Source: an uncultured Clostridia bacterium (GTDB lineage: Bacteria; Bacillota; Clostridia; Oscillospirales; Acutalibacteraceae). Taken from it: DNA of 64,000 bases. Shown here in pieces: positions 25,325-34,648 of the stretch. The stretch spans positions 118,731 through 182,730 of the forward strand of contig CAMAZY010000001.1 in assembly GCA_945863885.1 (NCBI GenBank). The letters run 5' to 3'. The notes beneath the pieces were generated by a model that saw only the letters and a program-made list of their open reading frames with translations, was not told where the DNA came from and made no database searches. A program made the translations under genes and the position numbers. Numbering within the stretch: position 1 is the stretch's first letter; each line of letters starts with the position of its first letter.

Positions 25325-27400
25325 TCAGGTGAAAAAGTTGAAAACAAAATTGACAAGACAGCAAAGCATAAAGCCGATCACAGTCGGAATCACGGCGGAC
25401 AAAACAGTATATTTGAGACTGCCCGTCTCCTTTCTGATTGTCATCAGCGTCGTTGAGCACGGAAAATGAAACAGCGAAAACAGGATATAACAGATTCCTG
25501 TTTTTACCGTCCAACCGTGAAGTGTCAATACCGAAAAAACAGTGGACAGGTCTGCGCTGTCAGTCAGGGTCACGCCCGAGAGATAACACATCAGAACAAT
25601 CGGCAGGACGATTTCGTTCGCCGGAAAACCCAAAATAAACGCAAGAAGGATTACGCCGTCAAGTCCCATCAGACGACCGACCGGATCGAGAAAATCCGAC
25701 GCATACGATATCACGGGAACACCTGACACTTTTACATTCGCAAGAAGCCAGATAACAAGCCCCATCGGTGCGGCAAACACAACGGCTCTGCCCAAAACGA
25801 ACAACGTCCGGTCAAACACCGAGCGGACGATTACCGAGCCGAGCTTCGGCACACGGTAGGAAGGCAATTCAAGCGTAAACGAGGACGCAGTTCCCTTTAA
25901 CAGCGTTTTAGAAAGCAGAAAACTCGTCAGAAACGTCATGACGACGCTTAACAGCACGACAGCTGTCAGAATCAGGCAGGCGGCAAACGATTTCATACCG
26001 CTCGACAGGGAGCAGACAAAAAACATCGAAATGATGGCGATAATCGTCGGAAATCTGCCGTTGCAGGGAACAAGACTGTTCGTCAGAACCGCTACAAGCC
26101 GCTCTCTCGGTGAGTCGATGATCCTGCACCCGACTACCCCGGCGGCGTTACAGCCGAAGCCCATGCACATACAAAGGCACTGCTTGCCGCATGCCTGACA
26201 TTTTTTAAAACAGTGATCAAGGTTAAACGCCACCCTCGGAAGATAGCCGAAGTCCTCTAAAAGCGTGAACAGCGGGAAGAAAATCGCCATCGGCGGCAGC
26301 ATGACCGACACGACCCACGTCATGACGCACCACACACCGTCTATGAGCATGGAAACAAGCACTTCGGGTGCACCGGCAAGAAAGAGACCGTTTCGTATCT
26401 TGGAGCCGAGGAAGTTAAACGCTGAGGAAAGCAAAGCCGACGGATAATTCGCCGCATAAATCGTAATAAAAAACACAAGAAAAAGAAGCAATAGCATAAT
26501 CGGAATTCCCGTAAGCTTCCCCGTAAAGACACGGTCGAGCCGTCGGTCAAACGAATCGTCACGCTTTTCGTTTCCGATAGCGGACGCACAAAGCTTCCGG
26601 CTTTCAAAGGCCAGCGTATCCGCCGCAAGGTCGCTGATCTTTTCACTGTCAAAACCCTCGGAAGACAGCATTTTTTGCGCTTTTTCAAGGCTTTCGGTCA
26701 GCTGTTCGTCCTGACAAAGCCTGACATTTTTGCGTTCTTCAAATGTTTTCAGAAAAGCGGTATCGTTCATCAACAGTCTGAGTCTTAAAACCCGGCTGTC
26801 AATATGCGGATCAGGGCGAAGCATTGCCAAAGCCCGTTCCATTTTCTCACTGTAAGAGAAAACGGGCACACACGCTTTTTCTCTGAAACAGACGTCATAA
26901 ATTGCCTGCTGAAAGTCGTCAAGACCCTGATTGCTTCTTGCACTTGCAGGAATTACGGGAACATGAAGCATACGGGAAAGAGCGTCGCAGTCAACGCTGA
27001 TTTTCTTTTTCTTCGCTTCGTCGATCAGATTGACAAGTACGACTACCCTGTCGGTCGCTTCGAGTATCTCCAGCACCAGAACAAGGCACCTTTCAAGTGT
27101 TGTCGCATCGCAGACAACGGCAACGGCATCGTATTCCCCGAAGCAAACCATATCCCTTGCCACGCTTTCCTCTTTGGAATGAGCCGAAAGCGAATAGGTA
27201 CCGGGAAGGTCGATAATTTCGAAATCCTTTCCGTTTATCTGACAACTTCCCTTTGAAGTCGTAACCGTTTTTCCCGTCCAGTTGCCCGTATGCTGATGCA
27301 GTCCCGTAAGCGCATTAAAAACAGTGCTCTTGCCGACATTCGGATTGCCGGCAAGCAAGACTGTATACGATTCTTTATTGACCTTTTCAGTTTTCCCCAT
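25325..27400 (-). CDS. feoB: Ferrous iron transport protein B
   Basis: A 691-residue Fe(II) permease. The N-terminal G domain (about 10-170) has GNPNVGKST (18-26), the switch region TGNWTGKTV, DLPGTYSL and NLIDEAKKK. A helical GDI-like domain follows, then about ten transmembrane helices with two Gate-type segments (CGCNAAGVVGCRIIDSPRERL, AFILGFPANEIVLP). It overlaps feoA by 14 bp, so the two are coupled. Iron control (Fur/DtxR) is likely from the family, but no clear box was identified. Confidence 0.96.
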   Translation of the reverse strand: MGKTEKVNKESYTVLLAGNPNVGKSTVFNALTGLHQHTGNWTGKTVTTSKGSCQINGKDFEIIDLPGTYSLSAHSKEESVARDMVCFGEYDAVAVVCDATTLERCLVLVLEILEATDRVVVLVNLIDEAKKKKISVDCDALSRMLHVPVIPASARSNQGLDDFQQAIYDVCFREKACVPVFSYSEKMERALAMLRPDPHIDSRVLRLRLLMNDTAFLKTFEERKNVRLCQDEQLTESLEKAQKMLSSEGFDSEKISDLAADTLAFESRKLCASAIGNEKRDDSFDRRLDRVFTGKLTGIPIMLLLLFLVFFITIYAANYPSALLSSAFNFLGSKIRNGLFLAGAPEVLVSMLIDGVWCVMTWVVSVMLPPMAIFFPLFTLLEDFGYLPRVAFNLDHCFKKCQACGKQCLCMCMGFGCNAAGVVGCRIIDSPRERLVAVLTNSLVPCNGRFPTIIAIISMFFVCSLSSGMKSFAACLILTAVVLLSVVMTFLTSFLLSKTLLKGTASSFTLELPSYRVPKLGSVIVRSVFDRTLFVLGRAVVFAAPMGLVIWLLANVKVSGVPVISYASDFLDPVGRLMGLDGVILLAFILGFPANEIVLPIVLMCYLSGVTLTDSADLSTVFSVLTLHGWTVKTGICYILFSLFHFPCSTTLMTIRKETGSLKYTVLSAVIPTVIGFMLCCLVNFVFNFFT

Positions 27401-27632
27401 ATTCAGCCGCCTGCCTCAGCAATACCTCTTCGGCGTCTTCTTTTCGTATCGCAACCACAACATTCCGGATCAGATAGGCGGTCGGATCACCGAAAAAGCT
27501 TTTTTGTAAACAGGTTACGCTTTGACCTTTTATCAGTCCGAGATCCTGAAGCCGCCGTCTTATCGGCTTATGGGTCAGGATACATTCAACGGTTGCACTT
27601 TCGCCAGGCAAAAGTGATGAAAGCGTTCTCAC
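27387..27632 (-). CDS. feoA: Ferrous iron transport protein A (SH3-like)
   Basis: An 81-residue SH3-fold partner of FeoB: LLPGESATVECI, RRRLQDLGLIKGQSVTCL and AYLIRNVVVAIRKEDAEEV are the usual FeoA strands. It starts at GTG 27632 with AAAGGG about 11 nt upstream. First gene of the feoAB pair. Confidence 0.9.
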   Translation of the reverse strand: MRTLSSLLPGESATVECILTHKPIRRRLQDLGLIKGQSVTCLQKSFFGDPTAYLIRNVVVAIRKEDAEEVLLRQAAEYGEN

Positions 27633-27685
27633 ACGGCATCACAGCCCTTTCATTAAAGCATTACAGCTCATTGACTGCTGTTACC

Positions 27686-27715
27686 ACTATATGCCGGCCA
27701 GTAATAAAGTGTCAC
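27686..27715 (-). promoter_or_regulatory. Probable feoAB promoter
   Basis: Minus strand GTGACA (27710-27715), 18-nt spacer, TATAGT (27686-27691), placed immediately after the terminator of the upstream operon. Confidence 0.5.
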
Positions 27716-27716
27716 C

Positions 27717-27758
27717 GAAAAAAGCGGAACACCCGAAGTGACACCACGGGGTTCCGCT
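27717..27758 (-). terminator. Terminator of the trmH-to-rdgB operon
   Basis: Minus strand long hairpin: AGCGGAAC / GTTCCGCT (27723-27730, 27751-27758) with a further CCCG/CGGG inner stem and six T. It lies 26 bp after the rdgB stop. Confidence 0.9.
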
Positions 27759-27783
27759 GAACATAATCAACAAGGTTAGTTTT

Positions 27784-28374
27784 TCATATATAATCGGGAA
27801 GAACTTTTGCAAGCTCCCGAAGGGCATTTCCTCTGTGACTTACGGCATCTTTTTCCTCGCTCGAAAGCTCGGCAAAGCTGCGATCGCCGACCATAAACAG
27901 CGGGTCGTAGCCGAAGCCGCCCTCGCCTTTTTCTTCGAAGCCGATTTTCCCCTCGCACTTGCCTCTTACGACAAGATATCGTCCGTCCGGGAAATGCACG
28001 CAGACGCAGCAGACAAAACGGGCGGTTCTGTCCTCATAGTCAACACCCGCAAGCTTCTTTAAAAGCTTTTCATTGTTGGCCTTGTCATTTCCGTGTTCGC
28101 CCGCATAGCGGGCAGAATAAACACCCGGCTCTCCGCCGAGATAATCGACCACAAGACCGCTGTCGTCGGCAATACACGGAAGTCCGCTTTCCATACAGCC
28201 CGAATACGCTTTGATGTATGCGTTTTCTTCGAAGGTCGTTCCCGTTTCTTCGGCATCTGTCAACGTGATACCGAGCATATCGGCAGTCGCCACCTCGATT
28301 CCGAGCGGAGACAGAATCCGCTGCATTTCGGCGCACTTCTTTTGATTATGCGTGGCAATTATAAATTTCATCAC
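27784..28374 (-). CDS. rdgB: XTP/dITP diphosphatase (HAM1/RdgB)
   Basis: A 196-residue house-cleaning nucleotide pyrophosphatase that removes ITP/XTP. Family motifs: FIIATHNQKKCAEM at the N-terminus, EETGTTFEENAYIKA, CIADDSGLVVDYLGGEPGVYSARYAG, GEGGFGYDPLF and AVSHRGNALREL at the C-terminus. The start overlaps the ftsY stop (TGATG). Last gene of a long minus-strand operon. Confidence 0.95.
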   Translation of the reverse strand: MMKFIIATHNQKKCAEMQRILSPLGIEVATADMLGITLTDAEETGTTFEENAYIKAYSGCMESGLPCIADDSGLVVDYLGGEPGVYSARYAGEHGNDKANNEKLLKKLAGVDYEDRTARFVCCVCVHFPDGRYLVVRGKCEGKIGFEEKGEGGFGYDPLFMVGDRSFAELSSEEKDAVSHRGNALRELAKVLPDYI

Positions 28375-29312
28375 TCGTCGTCCTCGTCTTTATGCGTTTC
28401 TTCCGTGTTTTCAAAAAGGGCCTTGGCAAATACATCGGGCTTGAACGGCTGTAAATCGTCAAGCTTTTCGCCGACTCCGATGAATTTGACGGGAATTTTC
28501 AGCTCGTTTTTGATTGTCAGAACAACGCCGCCTCTTGCCGTACCGTCAAGCTTCGTCAGTACGATACCCGTAATTTCCGCAACGTTCATAAACTCTTTCG
28601 CCTGATTGACGGCATTCTGACCGGTTGTGGCGTCAAGAACAAGCAGAATTTCACGGTCACAGTACGGAAGCTTCTTGTCAATGATGCGGTAAATCTTCGC
28701 AAGCTCCTCCATGAGGTTCTTTTTGTTGTGCAGTCTGCCTGCCGTGTCGCAGATAATGATATCGCTGTCTCTTGCAAGTCCCGCTTCAATTGTATCGAAC
28801 ACAACCGCCGCCGGATCTGAGCCCTCTTTGTGCTTGACAAGTTCAACGCCCGCTCTGTCTGCCCAGACCTCAAGCTGTTCGATAGCGGCGGCGCGGAACG
28901 TATCGGCGGCACCGAGGATAACCCTTTTCCCCTGCGCTTTATACATCGCTGCCATTTTTCCGATTGTCGTCGTCTTACCGGCGCCGTTGACACCGATAAC
29001 CATGATAATCGACGGAACGGTAACGAGTCCCATGTCCTCGCCGCCGTCGATCATTTTCGCAACGATATCGGCGATGACCATTTTTGCGTGCTTCGGATTT
29101 CTGACCTCGCCGGCGTCGACACGCTTTCTCAGCTCACGGACAATATCCGTCGCCGTCTGCATACCGACATCACCCATAATAAGCGCTTCTTCCAGATCGT
29201 CATACAGATCGTCAGTGATTTCCTCATAAGCGCCGAGAATGTCCTCAATATTCTTCGTCATGCCCTCACGGGTCTTTTTAAGGCCGAAGCCGAATTTTTT
29301 GAAAATACCCAA
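28371..29312 (-). CDS. ftsY: Signal recognition particle receptor FtsY
   Basis: A 313-residue SRP GTPase that docks ribosome-nascent chains at the membrane. N domain about 1-85, then the G domain: GVNGAGKTTTIGKMA, GAADTFRAAAIEQL, DTAGRLHNKKNLMEEL, TKLDGTARGG, GVGEKLDDLQPF. The acidic A domain is nearly absent, as often in Gram-positives. It lies 30 bp after smc, in the classic rnc-smc-ftsY order. Confidence 0.97.
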   Translation of the reverse strand: MGIFKKFGFGLKKTREGMTKNIEDILGAYEEITDDLYDDLEEALIMGDVGMQTATDIVRELRKRVDAGEVRNPKHAKMVIADIVAKMIDGGEDMGLVTVPSIIMVIGVNGAGKTTTIGKMAAMYKAQGKRVILGAADTFRAAAIEQLEVWADRAGVELVKHKEGSDPAAVVFDTIEAGLARDSDIIICDTAGRLHNKKNLMEELAKIYRIIDKKLPYCDREILLVLDATTGQNAVNQAKEFMNVAEITGIVLTKLDGTARGGVVLTIKNELKIPVKFIGVGEKLDDLQPFKPDVFAKALFENTEETHKDEDDE

Positions 29313-29342
29313 AAGTATCAGTCCTTTCGTTGAAAATACGAT

Positions 29343-32300
29343 TTATACGATGCCAAGCTTACCGGCAAGCTCCGCCGTGTGAAGCTCAAGAAGCTTGGAT
29401 ACGCCCTGTTCCTGCATCGTGATTCCGTAAAGCATATCCGCTTCTTCCATCGTACCCCGTCGATGTGTAATGAGAATAAACTGCGTATTCTTCGTCATTC
29501 TTCTGACATACTGCGCATATCTCGTAACGTTGACATCGTCAAGGGCTGCTTCAACCTCGTCGAAAATGCAAAACGGCGCCGGATTGACTTTTAAGATAGC
29601 AAACAGAAGCGAAATAGCGGAAAGTCCCTTTTCACCGCCGGAAAGAGAATCAAGCCGTTTTACGTTCTTTCCGGGCGGCTGAAGCTTGATGTCGATTTCA
29701 CTTTCAAGCACATCGGTCGGATCGACTAAAATAAGCTCCGCCTTTCCTCCGCCGAAAAGCTCGGCAAAGGTTTCGCCGAAGTATGCGTTGATTTTTCCGA
29801 ACTGCTCACGGAACTGACCGGACATTTTATCCGTCAGATCGGCAATCAGCCTCGTCAGCTCTTTCTTCGATTTTTCGATATCGTCAAGCTGGGCGGACAT
29901 GAAGGTATACCGTTCGTTGACCTCTTTATATTCATCGATAGCGCCGACATTGACCGAACCCAAGGCTCTGATTTTTCCTTTGATTTCGGTAAGACTGCGT
30001 CTCGCTTCTTTCGGATCCTCGCATTTTCCCGTCAGATTGAGCGCCTCCCGCTGTGTCAGCTGATATTCGTCAAACAGCTTGCTGATGGTAGAATCGTATT
30101 CAATCTGCATACTCTCACGACGCTCTTCAAGACGAGCTTTTTCGCCGCCCAAATCCTCTCTTTCGGCGGTTTTCGACCGTTCAAGCGCACGAAGCTTCAC
30201 GGACTGTTCTTCGCTTTCGCTTCGTTTGACCTGCAAAGCCGTTATCTGACTTTGAAGCTTTTGATTGTGGGAACGAAGATCGGACGAGTCTTTTCTGAGT
30301 GCTTCGATTTTTAGCTTGATTTCGCCGTTTTGCCGGTTCAGCCCGGCAATTTCATCATCAAGCTCTTTGTCTTTATCTTCTGTGCTGATGAGTCTCGCTT
30401 TCAGAAGATTCATGCTGTCCGTCCGGGCGGCGATATCTTTTGCGGTGTCGTGAAGCTCAAGCTTCAGCCGTGAAAGCGTCGACGCAATATCCTCGTCTTT
30501 TTGGGAAACCTCCAGCTTTTGCCGACCGAGAGCGGAAATCTCGTTTTCGCAGCTCTTTATTTCTTCGCTTATGACAGTCATTCTGCTCCGGTCTGCGTTG
30601 ATGCGGCCGGAAAGCTCCGAAAGACGGTCAGCCGTCGTCCTGAGTTCGTCTTCTAAATCCGAACACGCCTTTTCAACCGACAAATACTGCTCATTCGTAA
30701 GCGTAAACTCACCCTCAAGACGGATTTTGGATTCCTGAAGCTCGGAAAGCTCTGTCTTTTTCTGTTCGATTTCCTTTTCTTCCGCTAAAAGCTCAGCGTC
30801 AAGCTTTTCATATTCCGCACGTAGTTCGGAAAGCTTTTCGCTTTTTTCTTTATGGCTTTCTTTCATATGTTCGATTTCAACCGGACGTGAAAGGAAGCCG
30901 GCATTTTTGCTTTGGGAACCGCCGGTTATCGAACCGCCCGCATTGATTACCTGTCCGTCAAGGGTGACGATTTTAAAACGGTAGGCGTACTTCTTGGCGA
31001 TTTCAACGGCAAGATTCAGGTTTTCGGCGACAACGGTACGTCCTAAAAGAGAACGCACGATTTCCCGATACTGACTGTCGGTTTCTACAAGCCCGTCAGC
31101 AAGACCGATAAAGCCGTCGCAGCTTTCAAGTCCCGCCTCGTCAAATCTTTTGCCTTTCACGGAACTGATCGGAAGAAAAGTCGCCCGTCCGGCTCCGTTT
31201 CGCTTGAGCATTCCGATGGCCCGTTTGGCGTCGTTTTCGCTTGTGCAGACGATGTTCTGAATCGCATTGCCCAAAGCGGTTTCAATCGCAACCGTATACT
31301 CCTCGTCAGTCGAAATAATCTGAGACACCGTCGCATGAATACCGTCAAGATCACCCTTATTCTTAGCTTTCATAACAGCCTTGACCGCCCCGGAATATCC
31401 CTCCATGCTCTTTTCAAGGTCTTCGAGCATTTTGATTTTGGAAAGAAGGTGCGACACTTCAAACGAAAGCTCGTCAAGCTCCTTTTTCAGCTTGTCAGCC
31501 TTGTTGTTTTTATTCCGGTATTTAATCGTCAGCCCCTCGACGATATTGGAAAGCGTGTCTATCTTTTCCTTTTGTCCCGTCAAGTCTTTTTGCTTTTCCG
31601 TCCGTTCCCTTGTCAGCGACTCCTTTTCAGCCTGACGCTGAGAGAGAGCAGCCGTCAGAAGTTCGTTTCTCGACCGTATCTCATTCGACGAAGAAACCGC
31701 CGTTGATTCGGCAATCCGGATTTCGGAAAGAGACTCGGTCTTTTCGGCAACAAGTTGGGTAAGTTCCGCAATTTTCCGGTCGATATCCGAGCCGAGAAGC
31801 TTTTGGGCTTGTAAGGATTTTTCGATACGGCTATACTCGTCGTTCTTTTGATTTTGTGCCGTCCTGAGCTGTAAAATCAACTTCTCATCGTTCTTAATTT
31901 CTCTTTCAAGCTGTTCTTTCGTCTGTGCCGACGAATCTTTATCCCGGATAATCCGGCTTATCGTATCGTTATTATGCTCAATCGTGCCCTGTAAAACGGC
32001 GCATTCGGCGTCGGAGGCGGAAGCCTTTTGCTCATTTTCCGCAATTTCAAGGCGGATTGCGTCAATTTCGGCGGTAATCTCCTGAGAAAGCGAAATCGTC
32101 CGTTCGATGCTTTCTTCAAGCGTTGCCAATTCTTTTACGACCGCATCATACTGTGAAGCCGTGATGGCAATCGAATCGTCCTGTTTTTTCAGCTGTGTGC
32201 GCAGCTTATCGATATTATAAAGCCACAACCCGATTTCGAGCGTTTTTCTCTCTTCGGCAAGCACAAGGAATTTTTGCGCTTTTTCACTTTGTGTTTTCAG

Positions 32301-32915
32301 CGGTCCGATTCTCGCTTCAAGTTCCGAAAGAATATCACGAAGCCTGATAAGGTTTTCTTCCGCCTTGTCAAGCTTTTTGATCGAGTCACTGCGTCGGTAA
32401 CGGTAAGCGGAAATCCCCGCCGCTTCTTCAAGCATATCCCGGCATTCGCTCCCCTTTCCGGAGATCATGTCGGCGATTTTGCCCTGGCTGACCATTGAAT
32501 AACCGTCCCGTCCGAGACCGGTATCCATGAAAAGCTCATGAACATCACGAAGACGGACGTTTTTTCCGTTGATCTTATATTCACTTTCGCCGGAACGGTA
32601 ATACTTTCTCGTAACGGCGACCTCGTCCTCATCGACCGAAGAAATCGAACGGTCACGGTTATCAAGGCGCAGTGTAACCTGCGCAAAGCCGTAAGCCTTA
32701 CGCACCTTTGTTCCGTCGAATATGACGTCCTCCATTTTACTGCCCCGAAGAGACTTCGTGGACTGCTCGCCGAGAACCCAGCGGACAGCGTCGGAAATGT
32801 TGCTCTTTCCGCTTCCGTTCGGGCCGACAACGGCGGTGATTCCTTTGCCGAAGCTCAGGGTTGTTTTTTCGGGGAAGGACTTAAATCCCTGCATTTCAAG
32901 TGCTTTTAAAATCAT
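29343..32915 (-). CDS. smc: Chromosome segregation protein SMC
   Basis: A 1190-residue condensin ATPase. N-terminal head with Walker A GPNGSGKSNISDAVRWVLGEQS (about 32-54), long coiled coil (about 170-500), hinge (about 510-670; VAIETALGNAIQNIV, VTLDGQVINAGGSITGG), second coiled coil, and C-terminal head with signature LSGGEKGLSAISLLFAI and Walker B FCIFDEVEAALDD. Full length. Its start overlaps the upstream radical SAM stop by 4 bp. Confidence 0.97.
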   Translation of the reverse strand: MILKALEMQGFKSFPEKTTLSFGKGITAVVGPNGSGKSNISDAVRWVLGEQSTKSLRGSKMEDVIFDGTKVRKAYGFAQVTLRLDNRDRSISSVDEDEVAVTRKYYRSGESEYKINGKNVRLRDVHELFMDTGLGRDGYSMVSQGKIADMISGKGSECRDMLEEAAGISAYRYRRSDSIKKLDKAEENLIRLRDILSELEARIGPLKTQSEKAQKFLVLAEERKTLEIGLWLYNIDKLRTQLKKQDDSIAITASQYDAVVKELATLEESIERTISLSQEITAEIDAIRLEIAENEQKASASDAECAVLQGTIEHNNDTISRIIRDKDSSAQTKEQLEREIKNDEKLILQLRTAQNQKNDEYSRIEKSLQAQKLLGSDIDRKIAELTQLVAEKTESLSEIRIAESTAVSSSNEIRSRNELLTAALSQRQAEKESLTRERTEKQKDLTGQKEKIDTLSNIVEGLTIKYRNKNNKADKLKKELDELSFEVSHLLSKIKMLEDLEKSMEGYSGAVKAVMKAKNKGDLDGIHATVSQIISTDEEYTVAIETALGNAIQNIVCTSENDAKRAIGMLKRNGAGRATFLPISSVKGKRFDEAGLESCDGFIGLADGLVETDSQYREIVRSLLGRTVVAENLNLAVEIAKKYAYRFKIVTLDGQVINAGGSITGGSQSKNAGFLSRPVEIEHMKESHKEKSEKLSELRAEYEKLDAELLAEEKEIEQKKTELSELQESKIRLEGEFTLTNEQYLSVEKACSDLEDELRTTADRLSELSGRINADRSRMTVISEEIKSCENEISALGRQKLEVSQKDEDIASTLSRLKLELHDTAKDIAARTDSMNLLKARLISTEDKDKELDDEIAGLNRQNGEIKLKIEALRKDSSDLRSHNQKLQSQITALQVKRSESEEQSVKLRALERSKTAEREDLGGEKARLEERRESMQIEYDSTISKLFDEYQLTQREALNLTGKCEDPKEARRSLTEIKGKIRALGSVNVGAIDEYKEVNERYTFMSAQLDDIEKSKKELTRLIADLTDKMSGQFREQFGKINAYFGETFAELFGGGKAELILVDPTDVLESEIDIKLQPPGKNVKRLDSLSGGEKGLSAISLLFAILKVNPAPFCIFDEVEAALDDVNVTRYAQYVRRMTKNTQFILITHRRGTMEEADMLYGITMQEQGVSKLLELHTAELAGKLGIV

Positions 32916-33919
32916 CTCGTATTTCCTTGCAGTTTTATCTGATATTGTTGTAGGCTTTCGTCCGCTTTCACACGAACCGAAAAGCCGTGTCTTTCCATTT
33001 CTTTGATGTTGCTTCGCTTTTGACCGATAAAATCGGAAACAGATTCCGGCGCCACCGAAACCGTAATTTCACCGCCGCTGATATTCTGACGGCGAAGCGC
33101 TTCGAAAAGCACGTCAAGATAAATCCGGCTGTTGACGAGCTGTCGGAAAGCCGGGTGATAGGCTCCGGCAACATATCCGTCAGCGATATTTCCGCCCGAA
33201 TGAAGTCCGACTCTTATAACCTTTATCCCGCTGTCGCAAAAAAGCCTGACAAGCTTACTGCAAAGGACAACCGCCTCGTCTGTCGTCTGCGGCTTGTATT
33301 CGCCGGTTCTGTAAAGTTCGCAAAGCTTCGTTCCCTCAAGGACAACGGTCGGATAAATCCGAGCCGTGTCAGGCTGAAGCTCAATCAGCTTTCTTGCCGT
33401 TTCAAGGGCGGTTTCGTCATCGTCACCGTAAAGACCCGTCATCATCTGCACACCCAGTTCAAAACCGTATTCTTTGATAAGACGGGCAGAAGTTTCAATA
33501 TCCTTTGCGGTGTGTCCTCTTTCGTTTAATGACAGCACCCTGTCGGACATACTCTGACAGCCGATTTCAATCGCCGTAACGCCGTAAGAGCGAAGAACGG
33601 TTAAGATTTCCTTGTCAATACAGTCCGGCCGGGTCGAAATCCGGATTCCTTTGAAGCTTTTGTTTTCAATATACGGTTTTGCCGCTTCGAGCAAAGAAAG
33701 CATATAGGCTCTTTCAATCGCCGTAAAGCTTCCGCCGAAAAAAGCGATCTCGCCTGTTTTGCAATCGTATTTACTCATAAGTGCGGTTTCGGCGGCGTTT
33801 TTCACGTCGTCGGCCGTCAGCCTTTCTGTTTTACCGGAGATTGTCTTCTGATTACAGAAGCTGCACCGGTGCGGACAGCCCTCGTCAGGGACAAAAAGAG
33901 CAACATTGATGTGCTTCAT
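32912..33919 (-). CDS. Elp3-like radical SAM protein
   Basis: A 335-residue radical SAM enzyme with the cluster motif CPHRCSFC (C-x3-C-x2-C, about 15-22), FFGGSFTAI, RISTRPDCI, IEIGCQSMSD and GVQMMTGLYGDDDE. Similar to the Elp3 radical SAM core but without an acetyltransferase domain. Genes of this type commonly sit between rnc and smc in Clostridia. Substrate unknown; tRNA modification is a guess from the family. It overlaps both neighbours by 4 bp. Confidence 0.88.
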   Translation of the reverse strand: MKHINVALFVPDEGCPHRCSFCNQKTISGKTERLTADDVKNAAETALMSKYDCKTGEIAFFGGSFTAIERAYMLSLLEAAKPYIENKSFKGIRISTRPDCIDKEILTVLRSYGVTAIEIGCQSMSDRVLSLNERGHTAKDIETSARLIKEYGFELGVQMMTGLYGDDDETALETARKLIELQPDTARIYPTVVLEGTKLCELYRTGEYKPQTTDEAVVLCSKLVRLFCDSGIKVIRVGLHSGGNIADGYVAGAYHPAFRQLVNSRIYLDVLFEALRRQNISGGEITVSVAPESVSDFIGQKRSNIKEMERHGFSVRVKADESLQQYQIKLQGNTR

Positions 33920-34632
33920 AAGGTTACGCCCATCAGTTCGAGCGCTTTTTTCGCCGCCGCCTGTTCAGCCGCCTTTTTGCTGATTCCGATTCCGCTTCCG
34001 ATGACGTTGCTGTTGAGATGCACTTCCGCTTCAAACCGCTTATCGTGATCGGGGCCGCTTTCGCCGACAAGCACATAGGTCAGATGCTCATCGGGATTCT
34101 TTTGGATAATCTCCTGAAGGGCGGTCTTATAATCGTTAAAGGTCGGCGGCGTATTTACCGCTTTTTTGATAAAGCGAAGAACAAACTTTTCGGCCTCTTT
34201 GATTCCGCCGTCAAGATAAATCGCCGCAATGACCGCTTCAAAAGCGTCGGCAAGAATCGACGGACGGTTTCTGCCCCCCGTGTGTTCCTCGCCCTTTCCG
34301 AGCAGTATGTATTTGCCAAGATCGATTTCCTTCGCAAAGCCGAAAAGCGATTTTTCGCAAACGCACGCTGCTCTTCTTTTGGTCATTTCGCCCTCAGGCA
34401 GATGGCCGAGATTGTGGTAAAAATAATCCGCAGTAATAACCCCCAGCACCGAGTCACCGAGGAATTCCAGCCTTTCGTTGCAGTCACGGGAAAGCTGTTT
34501 TTCATTCGCATAAGACGAATGGGTCAACGCCGTCTCGAGATAAGAGATATTCTTAAATTGATATCCGAGATTTTTTTCAAATTCTTTGAACATTTTTATC
34601 CCTACCGGATTTCCGAAAAATCCGGCAGTCAT
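33916..34632 (-). CDS. rnc: Ribonuclease III
   Basis: Double-stranded-RNA endonuclease for rRNA processing. The catalytic domain has the signature NERLEFLGDSVLG and the second acidic pair in DAFEAVIAAIYLDGG; the C-terminal dsRBD spans about the last 70 residues (DYKTALQEIIQK, GISKKAAEQAAAKKALELM). Two starts compete: ATG 34632 has a strong GAAAGGAG, while ATG 34593 gives the usual family N-terminus (MFKEFEKNLGYQF). The stronger ribosome binding site was followed. Confidence 0.95.
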   Translation of the reverse strand: MTAGFFGNPVGIKMFKEFEKNLGYQFKNISYLETALTHSSYANEKQLSRDCNERLEFLGDSVLGVITADYFYHNLGHLPEGEMTKRRAACVCEKSLFGFAKEIDLGKYILLGKGEEHTGGRNRPSILADAFEAVIAAIYLDGGIKEAEKFVLRFIKKAVNTPPTFNDYKTALQEIIQKNPDEHLTYVLVGESGPDHDKRFEAEVHLNSNVIGSGIGISKKAAEQAAAKKALELMGVTL

Positions 34633-34648
34633 AACACTCCTTTCGTTA

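Noticed and set aside
28093..28605. 170-codon plus-strand frame opposite rdgB and ftsY
   Set aside because: Shadow frame of two well-supported minus-strand genes with no ribosome binding site or domain.
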